This document shows positions 16,924-26,405 of a stretch of DNA of 33,225 bases, one piece after another. The translations under genes were made by a program, and so were the position numbers. Numbering within the stretch: position 1 is the first letter of the stretch; each line of letters begins with the position of its first letter. Source of the stretch: Alphaproteobacteria bacterium (GTDB taxonomy: Bacteria > Pseudomonadota > Alphaproteobacteria > TMED109); the NCBI GenBank assembly GCA_022824395.1, contig JAJDZX010000096.1, forward strand, positions 1 to 33,225. The letters are read 5' to 3'. The notes beneath the pieces were generated by a model. It was not told the DNA's origin, searched no databases, and worked only from the letters and a program-made list of their open reading frames with translations.

Positions 16924-18009
16924 ATGGCGAGATACCCCGGGACTGAAGGCGAGCGGCGCGTCGACGGGCAACTCCTCACGGATCAAGTCACGGCGATCTT
17001 TGCCGCCTGCGGCATGACGGGGCCTGACGCCGCCTTGCTGGCGGATTCCCTCGTGCAGGCGGACCTGAGGGGAATTCATTCGCATGGGGTGCTGCGCGTG
17101 CCCGACTATGTCGGGAAGCTGACCCGCGAGGGCGTGAACCCGCGCGGCGAGCCGCGGATCGTCAGGCAGGCGGGCGCCGCCATGGTGGTGGACGGCGACA
17201 ACAGCATGGGGCAGATCGGAGGGGCCTTCGCGATGCGCCAGGCGATCGAGTGCGCGCGGAGTTCCGGCGTGGCCGCCGCCGCCGTTGGCGGCAGCAACCA
17301 CGCCGGCACCATGGATTTCTATGTCCGGATGGCCGTGGATCACGACATGATCGGCTTCGCCACGTCCAATGCGCTGCCGACCATGGCTCCCTGGGGCGGG
17401 ACCGACAAGATCATCGGGCTCAATCCGATCGGCATCGGCATTCCGTCGGACACCGAAGCCGACGTGGTGCTCGACATCGCCCTGGGCGCCACCGCCCATG
17501 GCAAGATCAGGGTCCATCACCAGAAAGACGAACCCATTCCCGACCATTGGGCCTTCGATCGGCAAGGCCGGCCGACCACTGATCCCGCTGCCGCCCTCGA
17601 CGGCCTGATCCAGCCCATCGGTGCCTTCAAGGGCCTCGGGCTGGCCGTTTGCATGGGGATCTTGTCGAGTCTGCTTTCGGGGGCGGGCTACGGGACCGAT
17701 TCCGGCAACATGGTCGACGGCGCCGTCGCCGGTGCCGATGGCCAGTTCTACATGGCGATCAACATCGCCTTTTTCGAGGATCTCGACCGCTTCAAGTCCC
17801 GCGTGGACGAGGTGGTCCGACAAATTCGGGCGTCGCGGCGGGCCGAGGGTACGGAAGCACTATTCGCCCCGGGCGGCCTCGAGGAGCAAACGGCTACCCG
17901 CTACAGGGAAGCGGGGATTCCGCTGAACGACTCGACCCTGGCGGACATTCGGGAGACTGCGGGCCAGCTGGGTGTCCCGGATCTCCTGACCGAAGCCGGG
18001 TCCCCGTAG
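16924..18009 (+). CDS. Malate/L-lactate dehydrogenase (Ldh2) family oxidoreductase
   Basis: The product of about 361 residues belongs to the NAD(P)-dependent Ldh2/MdhL/ComC family, which reduces or oxidises 2-hydroxy acids such as malate, lactate, sulfolactate or ureidoglycolate. Family signatures are LRGIHSHGVLRVPDYV (with the catalytic His), VDGDNSMGQ, VGGSNHAGTMDFYVRMA, SNALPTMAPWGG, and GLNPIGIGIPS. The final segment IGAFKGLGLAVCMGILSSLLSGA is the typical dimer and active-site helix. The start at 16924 is chosen for the GGGAGAAGG just upstream; ATG at 16906 is an alternative. The substrate is not determinable. Confidence 0.88.
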   Translation: MARYPGTEGERRVDGQLLTDQVTAIFAACGMTGPDAALLADSLVQADLRGIHSHGVLRVPDYVGKLTREGVNPRGEPRIVRQAGAAMVVDGDNSMGQIGGAFAMRQAIECARSSGVAAAAVGGSNHAGTMDFYVRMAVDHDMIGFATSNALPTMAPWGGTDKIIGLNPIGIGIPSDTEADVVLDIALGATAHGKIRVHHQKDEPIPDHWAFDRQGRPTTDPAAALDGLIQPIGAFKGLGLAVCMGILSSLLSGAGYGTDSGNMVDGAVAGADGQFYMAINIAFFEDLDRFKSRVDEVVRQIRASRRAEGTEALFAPGGLEEQTATRYREAGIPLNDSTLADIRETAGQLGVPDLLTEAGSP

Positions 18010-18343
18010 AGCACGCTCCTGAGCCCGCCCTGGTGCTCGTGCATCTCGATCGAGGACTGCCGTTCATCGCGGCTCGGGGAAGCGGCGCAGGCGGGGGTGT
18101 TGCGCCTCCATCCGTGACCATCCGGTCGTCACGCGTGCCACCCGACCCGGCGATGCCTCCAAACGGTACCGGCCGGGGGCCAGTGGGTCATCTCTGCCGG
18201 AGAAGGCCTGGTGACTCCGGCCAGGCAGCTTGGCAACGCGAGCCAAGCCTGCAAGATGTCGGACTGATCTCGGCCGACCAAGCGTGTCCGGTCCCGTGCC
18301 GTGCCTCCGTGCGCCCCGCTCTCTTGGAGTGTCTGACCGAAGC
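18010..18343. other. Intergenic region before the MscS gene
   Basis: GC-rich sequence with no recognised gene, RNA or strong promoter. The MscS frame is open through part of it (from 18230), but that part does not resemble the family. Confidence 0.35.
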
Positions 18344-19492
18344 ATGAACGGAACCGAAACGCTCCTGGGGCTCCTGCACACCATCGGCCTCGAGTCGTGG
18401 GTGGTGCAGGTGTTCGTGACCGTGCTCGCCACCGCAGTGCTCGCGTTCGCGGCGGGACGCCTGGCTGCGCGGTTGCGCGCCGGTTTTGCGCGCACCCCCG
18501 GCGTGTGGGACGAGAGCTTCATCGACGCGCTCGGTCCACCCGCGCGCGCGTTCATCTGGATCGCGGGCCTCGCGCTTGCGATCGAGATCATCCGGGAAGA
18601 GGTGGGAACCGCCATCTTCGAGGCGGCGGACCCAATCCGCGACGTAGCCCTCATCGCGGCGATCGCGTGGTTCCCGGTGCGGTTCATCCGCATTGCAGAA
18701 ACCAACTTCATCGCCGACCGGGAGGCCAAGGGCCAGGAAGTCGACCGGGCCACGCTCGACGCGATCGTCAAGCTGCTCAGGCTCTCGGTCATCATCACCG
18801 CCTTTCTGGTGGCGCTGCAGACCCTCGGTTTCAGCATCTCCGGCGTGCTCGCCTTCGGCGGCATCGGCGGCATTGCAGTCGGTTTCGCGGCCAAGGACCT
18901 GCTCGCGAACTTCTTCGGCGGACTGATGATCTATCTCGACCGGCCGTTCTCGGTCGGGGACTGGATCCGCTCGCCGGACCGCGAGATCGAAGGCACGGTG
19001 GAGCGGATCGGTTGGCGCCTGACGGTCATCCGGGGGTTCGACACCCGGCCGCTCTACATCCCCAACAGCGCGTTCGCCAACATCGCGGTGGAGAATCCCT
19101 CGCGCATGCAGAACCGACGCATCTACGAGACCATCGGCATTCGCTACGCGGATGCGCAGGTGATGGGCGCGATCGTCGCTGATGTCGAGGCGATGCTGCG
19201 CGCGCACGATGACATCGCCGCCGACAAGTTCCTGATGGTCAACTTCGACGCCTTCGCCCCGTCCTCGCTCGACTTCTTCGTCTACTGCTACACCCGAACG
19301 ACGCGGTGGGCCGAGTACCACGCGGTGAAGCAGGATGTCCTGCTGCGCATCATCGAGATCGTCGGCCGCCACGGCGCCGAAATCGCATTCCCGACGTCCA
19401 CGGTGCACATCGCCGGAGGCATCCCGCCGGGTGCCGAGACCGCCGTGTCCGAAGCCCGCGGCAATGCGGAGCCTTCTCCCGACGCCGGCTGA
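18344..19492 (+). CDS. MscS-family mechanosensitive channel
   Basis: The 382-residue protein has several N-terminal transmembrane helices and a clear MscS core. The pore helix and Gly/Ala-rich stretch read GVLAFGGIGGIAVGFAAKDLLANFFGGLMIYLDRPFSVGDWI, followed by the beta domain GTVERIGWRLTVIRGFDTRPLYIPNSAFANIAVEN and a C-terminal alpha/beta domain. It is expected in the inner membrane as an osmotic safety valve. The start at 18344 (MNGTET) matches where family sequence begins. It lies downstream of an osmolyte-type transporter gene, a loose thematic link only. Confidence 0.92.
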   Translation: MNGTETLLGLLHTIGLESWVVQVFVTVLATAVLAFAAGRLAARLRAGFARTPGVWDESFIDALGPPARAFIWIAGLALAIEIIREEVGTAIFEAADPIRDVALIAAIAWFPVRFIRIAETNFIADREAKGQEVDRATLDAIVKLLRLSVIITAFLVALQTLGFSISGVLAFGGIGGIAVGFAAKDLLANFFGGLMIYLDRPFSVGDWIRSPDREIEGTVERIGWRLTVIRGFDTRPLYIPNSAFANIAVENPSRMQNRRIYETIGIRYADAQVMGAIVADVEAMLRAHDDIAADKFLMVNFDAFAPSSLDFFVYCYTRTTRWAEYHAVKQDVLLRIIEIVGRHGAEIAFPTSTVHIAGGIPPGAETAVSEARGNAEPSPDAG

Positions 19493-19519
19493 GGCGACGG
19501 TGGCGTCGTCGGCCGGCAT

Positions 19520-19629
19520 CGCCATGGAACCGAGGCGGAATTTCGCGGGAAGGACTCGCTGAATCGCTGTTGGTGCGGCCGGATTGGTCGCGACCGCTCA
19601 CTCCCGCCCATCGCTCGAACGGTTGCCTG
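19520..19629 (-). pseudogene. Fragment of a paralogue of the 15632-16726 gene
   Basis: Bases 19575-19629 align without gaps to 15963-16017, about 42 of 55 identical by hand count. In the frame of the transporter gene on this strand they read ATGNRSSDGRE-stop-AVATNPAAP, against AWGDHSGDPREWAVATNPAAP in the intact gene. The transporter's stop codon (TGA, 19598-19600) therefore sits where the intact gene has a Trp codon. This is debris of a second copy into which the transporter reading frame now runs. The left limit is approximate. Confidence 0.6.
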
Positions 19630-22036
19630 TCGCCCCTGGTCTCCGCCGTTCCGAGAATCCCATGGAACGCGGCACCACGGGGTTCGCATCGACCCGCATG
19701 AGCAGCGGGGGCAAGATGAAGAAATCGGCGAGAAGCGCCAGTGCGATCACCAGCGCCGTGAGCTTGCCCATGCTCGAGTTGAGCTCGAAGCTGGAGAGGC
19801 TGATCACGACGAAGCCTGCCACGAGCACGATTGAGGTCGTGAGCAGGGCGATGCCCACGGTGCGAAAGGCCACGCGCACCGCATCCGGCGCCGCATGACC
19901 GAGTTCGCGCCGGGCCCGCTGGTACTTGCTGAGGAAGTGCACCGTGTCGTCGACCACGATGCCCAGGGTCATGGCCGTCACCATGGAGAGCGACAGTCCC
20001 ACCTGGCCGACCGCCAACCCCCAGATCCCGAAGCCCAGCGCACCGGGCACCAGGTTCGGGACCAGGCTGGTGAAGCCCAGCCGAAGCGATCGCAGCGCAA
20101 AGATCAGGATGAAGGAGATGCCGACGAGGGCGAGGGTGGTGCCGAGGAGCATTCCGACGATGTTCCGCCGGCCGAGGTTGGCGAACATCAGCGTCGTGCC
20201 GGAACTCGCCGGACGGGCGATGTGGGGCGCGTGGTCCGAAAGCCACAGCATCGCCCGCCGATCGAGGTCGATCACTTCGTTCGAGGACAGCGTCTGCGTC
20301 GCCACGATCATGCGGGTAGCCGACCGGTCGGGGGCGATCTGGTTGTTGAGATCGAGACCGACGGGGACAGACAGTTCATAGAGGAGGAGGTACTGCGCAG
20401 CCAGCTCCTGGCTGGCGGGCAGGCGGTACTCGGCCGGATCGTCCCCGTGCATGCTCTTGTTGAGGCGCCGGAAGGTGTCGGTGATGACGTTGACGTGGAT
20501 CGTCTCGGGCTGGCCGCCGTACCACTCGGCGAACGCCGCCAGGTCGTGGAGATAGGCGGGATCAGTGATTCCTCCCGGCTCGCGCGAAGCGAGCGAGTAC
20601 TCCATGGCATACAGGCCGGTGAGGTTCTCGACGGTGAAGTCCGCGTCCCGGCGAAACTCGATGCTCTCGTCAGGGTAGTGGAGGAAGACGTCGTTCAGCT
20701 CGTTGCGGGTGATCGACGCGACCAGCGCCACCACCACCACGCCTGACCCCAGGAGCAATGTCCGGCGATGGCGGATGACGAACTCCGCGAGCGCGATCAT
20801 TGCGGCCTCTCGGCGTCGCCGCGTCACGCGCACCCGGATGGGCAGCAGCGACAGCAACGCCGGCAGGAAGGTCACCGAGAAAACGCACGAAGCGCCGACA
20901 CCGAACGCCACGAAGGTGCCCAGGTGGCGGAACGGCGGGGCCTCGGAGAAGTGCATGCTCAGGAAGCCGAGCGTCGTCGTCAGGCTCGCGAGGAAGACCG
21001 GCTGCAGGTTCACCCGCAGCGCTTCGGCGATTGCTTCCTGCTTGCGCGCTTCGGTTCCGATGCCCCCGGGCGGTTTGCCGTGCTGGTTCTCGGGCGGGCG
21101 GGACGCATCGCCCTGCAGGCGTTGGACGAGGGTCGAAAAGACATGCACGCAGCTCGCGATGGCGACCGTCAGCACGACGACCGGCGCGATGGCGGACGCT
21201 GACGTCATCGGGAGCCCGACCCAGCCGCCAAGACCCACGGACGTCATGACCGACAGTGCGACCACGAGCATGATGGCGAAGGTTCCGCTGAATCCCCCCG
21301 TCAGCAGCACGAGCATCAGCGTCATCGCAACGAAGCTTGCCGGCACCAGGATCTTGAGATCGCTCAGCGACACTTCCACGAAGGCCTGGTTGAAGGGCAC
21401 CTGACCGGTGACCCGCACGTCGATGCCGGGGAAGCGCTCACGAACCTCGCCGGCGAGCCGGTCCGCGGCCTCGGCTACCCGGGCTCCTTCGAGCAACTCG
21501 TCCTCACCGGGCAGCTGGACGGTGATGTTGACGCCGCTGACCCGGCCGTCGTGGGCGATGAGGTTTCCCGCAAGACGCGGCTCGGCCAGGGCGATCGCGC
21601 GAATTCGGGAGCGTTCCTCGTCGTCCGCGAGGGCAGCTTCGTCCACGAGGTCGCGGATCAGGATGTCGTCGCCGTCGGCCGTGGCGTGCTGAAAGTTGAC
21701 CAGCGAGTCGACCCGCGACGCGTACGGGAGCTTCCAGGACTCCTCCGTGAGCCAGGCAGTGGCTTCGAGCGCCAATGCCGAGGTCGCGTCGCGGTCGTCA
21801 GGGACAATGGCGAACAGGACGTTGTCGCTCGTCCCGTATGTGTTGTCCATTGCCTCGTTTGCAAGAAGCTGGGGGTTGTCCTCGTCGAAATAGATGAGGT
21901 AGTCCGCCGAGAACCTGAGGAAAATCGTGCCGCTTGCCGCGGCGCCGACCAGGACCAACGTCGCGGCGATGATCGGCCACCGCCACGCGATGACCCAGCC
22001 GCCAATCCGCGACTCGAGCACGTCCATGGCCTTCAA
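19598..22036 (-). CDS. RND/MMPL-family transporter (first copy)
   Basis: The 812-residue inner-membrane transporter has the RND layout of two repeats: TM1, a large periplasmic loop, then five clustered helices. The second repeat has the helix 4-type sequence GIVVDDTVHFLSKYQRARREL, with acidic residues for proton relay; the first has the corresponding SAIAPVVVLTVAIASCVHVFSTLVQRL. The periplasmic signature FDEDNPQLLANEAMDNTYGTSDNVLFAIVPDD is typical of MMPL/HpnN-like lipid transporters, so a hydrophobic lipid cargo is plausible. The C-terminal tail after about MRVDANP is unusual and coincides with a fragment of another gene, so the native end may have been replaced. It is a diverged homologue of the gene at 24102-26405. 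It may share an upstream promoter region at 22037-22349. Confidence 0.88.
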   Translation of the reverse strand: MKAMDVLESRIGGWVIAWRWPIIAATLVLVGAAASGTIFLRFSADYLIYFDEDNPQLLANEAMDNTYGTSDNVLFAIVPDDRDATSALALEATAWLTEESWKLPYASRVDSLVNFQHATADGDDILIRDLVDEAALADDEERSRIRAIALAEPRLAGNLIAHDGRVSGVNITVQLPGEDELLEGARVAEAADRLAGEVRERFPGIDVRVTGQVPFNQAFVEVSLSDLKILVPASFVAMTLMLVLLTGGFSGTFAIMLVVALSVMTSVGLGGWVGLPMTSASAIAPVVVLTVAIASCVHVFSTLVQRLQGDASRPPENQHGKPPGGIGTEARKQEAIAEALRVNLQPVFLASLTTTLGFLSMHFSEAPPFRHLGTFVAFGVGASCVFSVTFLPALLSLLPIRVRVTRRRREAAMIALAEFVIRHRRTLLLGSGVVVVALVASITRNELNDVFLHYPDESIEFRRDADFTVENLTGLYAMEYSLASREPGGITDPAYLHDLAAFAEWYGGQPETIHVNVITDTFRRLNKSMHGDDPAEYRLPASQELAAQYLLLYELSVPVGLDLNNQIAPDRSATRMIVATQTLSSNEVIDLDRRAMLWLSDHAPHIARPASSGTTLMFANLGRRNIVGMLLGTTLALVGISFILIFALRSLRLGFTSLVPNLVPGALGFGIWGLAVGQVGLSLSMVTAMTLGIVVDDTVHFLSKYQRARRELGHAAPDAVRVAFRTVGIALLTTSIVLVAGFVVISLSSFELNSSMGKLTALVIALALLADFFILPPLLMRVDANPVVPRSMGFSERRRPGATGNRSSDGRE

Positions 22037-22349
22037 GGTTTACCCGGCCCTTCCTGGTGCCGATCGTGCAAGCGCGTCCGGCCGTCCGGCCCTTCGTTCG
22101 GCTTCGGGAGCCTGCGTGGAAGATGGCCGATCCAATAGTCCATGCTCGCCCCACGTTCCGTGCAGTCAGACAGGGATACCCGGCGCCTTGCCGCGATCCA
22201 ATCGGCGCCACGACGAGCGGGTCATGTCCTGGCCGCGCCGCCGGCTGGCGGATTCCTCTCAGACCCAGACCAGAATAGGCGGAAAGCCGGGCGGGGATCA
22301 GGTCGCGAGGAGAAACGCCGACGGTGACCTGCGCGGCGACTCCATTGGT
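22037..22349. other. Intergenic region between transporter and hydrolase genes
   Basis: Both flanking genes read leftward, so this should hold the transporter's promoter. I see no recognisable gene, terminator or strong promoter element. Confidence 0.35.
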
Positions 22350-23240
22350 TCAAGCGGGCTGCAGGTGCTCCTGGAACCAGGCGACGGTCTCCCGCATGAC
22401 CTCGCCGAAGGCCGGCTCCGAGTACACCTCGTAGTGGCCGTAGCCCACCAGCACGACCAGCTTCTTGGGCTCCCCGGCTCGCTCGTAGAGCAGCCGGGAT
22501 TCCTCGGGCGGCACGAGGCGGTCGTCGTCGGTCGTGATGAACAGGACCGGGCGCGGCGCGATCCGGTCCACCACCCATTGGGGATGAAAGCCCAGGGTCT
22601 CGTCGACGTACTCGAGAGGGAGGGTGTTGAGCGCGGACGGAACGTTGCGGCGGGCGGCCGCCGCGAGCTCGGCCGACTGCCGGTCGGGCAGCAGGATCGC
22701 ATTGCGATCGACGAACTCCGATTCCCCGTCCAGCGTGCGCTTGAGCCGGTCTGCGGCGGAGCGTTCGAGCAGGTCGAACCACTCGTCGGGCCGCCGGACG
22801 CTCCGCATCCAGCGCTCTCCGTGGCCGATGCCGACGACACTCACGACGCATCGGACCCGCCGGTCGATGGCGCCGGTCCAGACCACCGTCGCCCCGCCAT
22901 AGCTTGTGCCGTAGATCCCGAGCCGGGCATCGTCCACCGCCGCCTGCGCACCGAGGAAGGTGAGTGCGGCCTGGACGTCCGCGACCCGGCTGTACGGGGC
23001 AAGCCGCGTGCGCGGCCCCTCGCTTCCGCCCCAGCCCTTGTAGTCGAACGTGAGGACCACGTAGCCGGCCTCGACCAGCACGCGGGCGTTGTCCGGCAGA
23101 TAGAGGTCCTTCACCCCCGTGTAGCCGTGGCAGAGCACGATGCCGGCTCGCCGTTCGCCCGCTTGCAGGCCATCCGGTGCGTACAAGTCGCCGACCAGCC
23201 TGCAGCCCTCGGAATGGAAGGAGACGGGGGTCACGTTCAT
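22350..23240 (-). CDS. Alpha/beta hydrolase (S15/FrsA-like)
   Basis: The 296-residue alpha/beta hydrolase has HGYTGVKD (oxyanion region, His38), the nucleophile elbow GIYGTSYGG with Ser113, an acid in TTDDDRLVPPEES (Asp240 region), and the catalytic His in GYGHYEVYSEP (His269). The overall resemblance is to X-Pro dipeptidyl-peptidase-like (CocE/FrsA) hydrolases. The substrate may be an ester or amide and is unknown. The start at 23240 (MNVTPVSFHSEG) is where family sequence begins. It is cytoplasmic as far as can be seen. Confidence 0.85.
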   Translation of the reverse strand: MNVTPVSFHSEGCRLVGDLYAPDGLQAGERRAGIVLCHGYTGVKDLYLPDNARVLVEAGYVVLTFDYKGWGGSEGPRTRLAPYSRVADVQAALTFLGAQAAVDDARLGIYGTSYGGATVVWTGAIDRRVRCVVSVVGIGHGERWMRSVRRPDEWFDLLERSAADRLKRTLDGESEFVDRNAILLPDRQSAELAAAARRNVPSALNTLPLEYVDETLGFHPQWVVDRIAPRPVLFITTDDDRLVPPEESRLLYERAGEPKKLVVLVGYGHYEVYSEPAFGEVMRETVAWFQEHLQPA

Positions 23241-23409
23241 GCGGGCACTCCTTGCGCAGTCCTGCCAGGAGGGCAGGATACGCCGACCGCCTAGTTGTGA
23301 TCTCGTTGTGATCTCGGTCGTACGGGACGATCGAGAGGTATCCGGGCGCTCCGACAACGAAGTGTTATGCCCATCCAGGGCCCATTTCGAACGCGGCAGT
23401 CCTTGGCCG

Positions 23410-23435
23410 AATCAGCGGCGCGATTGCCGCTGATT
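23410..23435. repeat. Perfect inverted repeat (hairpin)
   Basis: AATCAGCGGC (23410-23419) and GCCGCTGATT (23426-23435) form a 10-bp stem with a 6-base loop. No T-run follows on either strand, so it is not a typical intrinsic terminator. It lies between the divergent hydrolase and orphan genes and could be an operator or a mobile-element relic. Confidence 0.45.
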
Positions 23436-23506
23436 CCTGCTGACGCCGGACACTGGTAGAGTCCGTTCGCGTCGGCATCAGGGAGACTCGGATCGCTCTC
23501 TATTCG

Positions 23507-23869
23507 GTGGATTCGCAACGCTATGTCGACACCATTCCACATTGTGGGTACTTCGAGCTGTGGCGTGCGCGCCTGACCAGCGAACAGCTTGATGCCACCT
23601 GTAACGAACTTCGCAACATGATCGACGGAAACGAAGTTCCCACGGGCGGTTGGATGCCCGAGAACAGCTGGATCGGAATACCCTGGGAACCGATTTACAC
23701 CGACGCCTGCCGGGGCAGCCGGGAGGCCTCGGGCTATTGCTTCGGGTTGTTCATTTGGGACATCCTGCTTGAGCAATCGGATACTTGGGGCTTCGGACGA
23801 TACGAGAGGTACGGAGTACCAATACGGAGCATGACGTATTTCCAACTGGACAATCCGCAATCCCGATGA
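23507..23869 (+). CDS. Hypothetical protein, 120 residues
   Basis: The frame starts at a GTG (23507) with no other start upstream. The product reads like a real protein: mixed composition, aromatic clusters (GYFELWRARLT, GGWMPENSWIGIPWEPIY, GYCFGLFIWDILLEQSDTWGFGRYERYGVPIRSMTYF) and a clean end. Cysteines occur at four positions. There is no signal peptide or membrane helix. I do not recognise the family. It sits at the left edge of the lower-GC section. Confidence 0.5.
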   Translation: MDSQRYVDTIPHCGYFELWRARLTSEQLDATCNELRNMIDGNEVPTGGWMPENSWIGIPWEPIYTDACRGSREASGYCFGLFIWDILLEQSDTWGFGRYERYGVPIRSMTYFQLDNPQSR

Positions 23870-24101
23870 TCGGACGGCGGACTTCCTGTCTATTTCCGTG
23901 TGCCGTTGAAACGGAACCGCTCGTCGGGGACATCCCCGAACACGGGACGGTACCTTGCCCGCATGATCTCAACTTCTGAATCTTCGCGGCCAGGTCCACA
24001 TTGGCGACGTCCCTCCGTGGCGGGCCCTTCAGTGCTTCCGTAAAGGCCTGACAAATGCGCACAAGAAAAAGCACCGAACCACGAGGGAAGGCCCGTAGGA
24101 C

Positions 24102-26405
24102 ATGACATCCAGGTTCAAGATCAGCTTTTTCGATCTGGTAGTGGATCGATACTTCTGGACGATGGTTGCCTCATTCGTGGTGATCGCGGTTCTCGCCGCG
24201 GGGGCGCAGCACCTCGTTACCGTCAAAGTAGGCATCCGAAATCACTTCAGTGAAAATGATCCGCTTTTGGTCCAACTGGAGCAATTCGAAGAGACCTACG
24301 CAGTGTCTGACAGTGTGCTCGTCATTGTCGCCCCGCCAGACGACACTGTTTTCACCCGCGAGGCACTGATCGCGATTGATCAACTGACTGAGGTGTTGTG
24401 GCGAACGCCCTATGCCGTCCGTGTCGATTCGATAACCAATTACCTGCACACTGAGGGAGCGGACGACAGCCTGATTGTCGGGCAGCTGGTCGACGATGCG
24501 GGTTTGCTGGACGAAGCGGATATCGACCGCATTCGAGGGATTGCGCTCACCGCGCAGGAAACGGCCGGACGCCTGGTCTCGCGCGACGGTCGCCTGGCCG
24601 GACTGTTCGTGAGCCTGGCTCTTCCCGATAAGGGAAGGGAACAGACAAGAATCGAAGTGGTCGACGATCTTTACGGGTTCGTCAATGCACAGCGCGCGGC
24701 CAACCCTGACATCGAATATCACCTCTACGGTGAACTCTTGTTGAATCGAGCGGTTCGTGATGCACTGAATGAAGATACATCCATTTTAGCGCCAATTGCG
24801 TTTGCGATGATGGTTCTGACGGCCATCGTGTTACTGCGTTCGGTTTGGAGCGTTTGCGGAATTCTAGCGATGCTGATCGCCGTGATGGCATCGAGTTTCG
24901 GGTTTGCCGGCTGGGCCGGAATAAAGTTCTACGCAGAAAGCGGTGCCGCCCTATTTGTTCTGATGGCAGTCGCCACCGCACACTCCGTCCACCTGATCCA
25001 GGGAATGATGGATGGAATGCTCCGTGGAATGGAACGTAAAGCCGCAATTGTCCATTCCTTGCAAATAAATGCCCGACCGATATTCCTCACCTCGATCACG
25101 ACCATGATCGGTTTTCTGAGCCTGAATTTTTCGGAAATGCCCCCATTTCGAGTGATGGGAAATATCGTTGCGTTTGGCGCCATGTGTGCATTTGTTTACT
25201 CGGTCACGCTCCTGCCCGCTTTGTTGGCAGTGATGCCCGTGCGGGTAAAGGCCAAACAGAAACAAGGAATGGAATTTTCCAAGACGTTGGGGAACTTCGT
25301 TGTTTCCAACAGTACCTTGTTGCTTTGGACTTTTGCCATACTGACGATGGTGAGTGCCGTTGGCGTCTCGAGAATCAATCTGGATGACAACAATAATGCC
25401 AAGCTGCTTGACGAAAGTTACGAGCTGCGCCGATCGGGGGATTTCATAAATGAGAACTTTTCCGGGCTGGATACCTTTGAGTATTCACTGAGTTCCGGAG
25501 TTGAAGGAGGAATCACCGACATAGCGTACCTGCGTCAGGTGGATTCGTTTGCTAATTGGCTTCGCGAGCAGCCCGGGGTTTCCCATGTCACCTCGATTGC
25601 CGATGTCATGAAGCGACTTAATCGGAATCTGCACGATGACGCAACTGGCTCCTATGTCCTGCCGGAAAACTCTGACCTAGCGGCGCAATACCTGGTGCTG
25701 TACGAGTTCTCTCTACCGGTTGGCCGTGATCTGAACAATCTCGTCAACTTTGAACGTTCGGCAACTCGCATGACCGTTGTGATCGAGGGAATGTCGGTCA
25801 AAGAGCAGATTGAGCTGGACAATCGCGCCACTGCCTGGCTGCAAGACAACGCACCGCAAATCCAGGCTGGAGCGACCGGGGTCACCATTGTCGGCGCGTA
25901 CTCGGTGATGAGAAACATCGTGAACATGTTAATCGGTACTTTCATTGCGATGTCAATCGTCTCACTGCTCTTGATTGTTGCATTCAAAAGCCTTCGTTTC
26001 GGACTTCTGAGTTTGGTGCCCAATTTCCTTCCGGCAATCATTGCTATGGGGGCCTGGGGTTACGCCGTGGGAACCGTTAGTATTGCAGCATCAATCGTCA
26101 CCGCTGTAGCATTTGCTATTGTCGTGGATGACACCATCCATCTCCTTTCAAAGTACCTGAATTCACGCGCAGAGGGTAAATCACCTGCTGAGGCCATCGT
26201 GCCAACCTTCAAACTCGTTGGAAGACCGTTGCTAAGTACCACGCTGATTTTTGCACTGGCATTTTTTGTCTTTGGTACATCGGGGCTCGCGACCAATCAG
26301 ACACTTGGACTGCTGGTCGGAATGACAGTCACCATTGCGCTCGTTGCCGATTTTCTCTTGTTCCCACCGCTTCTGCTGGCACTCGACAAGACAAAACAAC
26401 GGTAG
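24102..26405 (+). CDS. RND/MMPL-family transporter (second copy, lower GC)
   Basis: The 767-residue transporter has the same two-repeat RND architecture as the gene at 19598-22036 and shares its phrases: VRVDSITNYLHTEGADD, LVDDAGLLDEADIDRIRGIAL, LTSITTMIGFLSLNFSEMPPFR, FAIVVDDTIHLLSKYL, and a C-terminal VADFLLFPPLLLALDKTKQR. This group includes HpnN-like hopanoid exporters and the sterol transporter BstA, so a lipid or terpenoid cargo is plausible. GGGAAGG lies about 13 bases before the ATG. Codon use is clearly less GC-biased than in the left two thirds of the window, consistent with transfer. It points toward the P450 gene, which is on the other strand. The cargo is inferred from context. 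Confidence 0.9.
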   Translation: MTSRFKISFFDLVVDRYFWTMVASFVVIAVLAAGAQHLVTVKVGIRNHFSENDPLLVQLEQFEETYAVSDSVLVIVAPPDDTVFTREALIAIDQLTEVLWRTPYAVRVDSITNYLHTEGADDSLIVGQLVDDAGLLDEADIDRIRGIALTAQETAGRLVSRDGRLAGLFVSLALPDKGREQTRIEVVDDLYGFVNAQRAANPDIEYHLYGELLLNRAVRDALNEDTSILAPIAFAMMVLTAIVLLRSVWSVCGILAMLIAVMASSFGFAGWAGIKFYAESGAALFVLMAVATAHSVHLIQGMMDGMLRGMERKAAIVHSLQINARPIFLTSITTMIGFLSLNFSEMPPFRVMGNIVAFGAMCAFVYSVTLLPALLAVMPVRVKAKQKQGMEFSKTLGNFVVSNSTLLLWTFAILTMVSAVGVSRINLDDNNNAKLLDESYELRRSGDFINENFSGLDTFEYSLSSGVEGGITDIAYLRQVDSFANWLREQPGVSHVTSIADVMKRLNRNLHDDATGSYVLPENSDLAAQYLVLYEFSLPVGRDLNNLVNFERSATRMTVVIEGMSVKEQIELDNRATAWLQDNAPQIQAGATGVTIVGAYSVMRNIVNMLIGTFIAMSIVSLLLIVAFKSLRFGLLSLVPNFLPAIIAMGAWGYAVGTVSIAASIVTAVAFAIVVDDTIHLLSKYLNSRAEGKSPAEAIVPTFKLVGRPLLSTTLIFALAFFVFGTSGLATNQTLGLLVGMTVTIALVADFLLFPPLLLALDKTKQR

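Noticed and set aside
18188..19525. Minus-strand 445-residue frame opposite the MscS gene
   Set aside because: It is the antisense shadow of a clear MscS gene.
23410..23435. Perfect hairpin considered as an intrinsic terminator
   Set aside because: There is no run of T after the stem on either strand, and the flanking genes are divergent, so no gene ends there.
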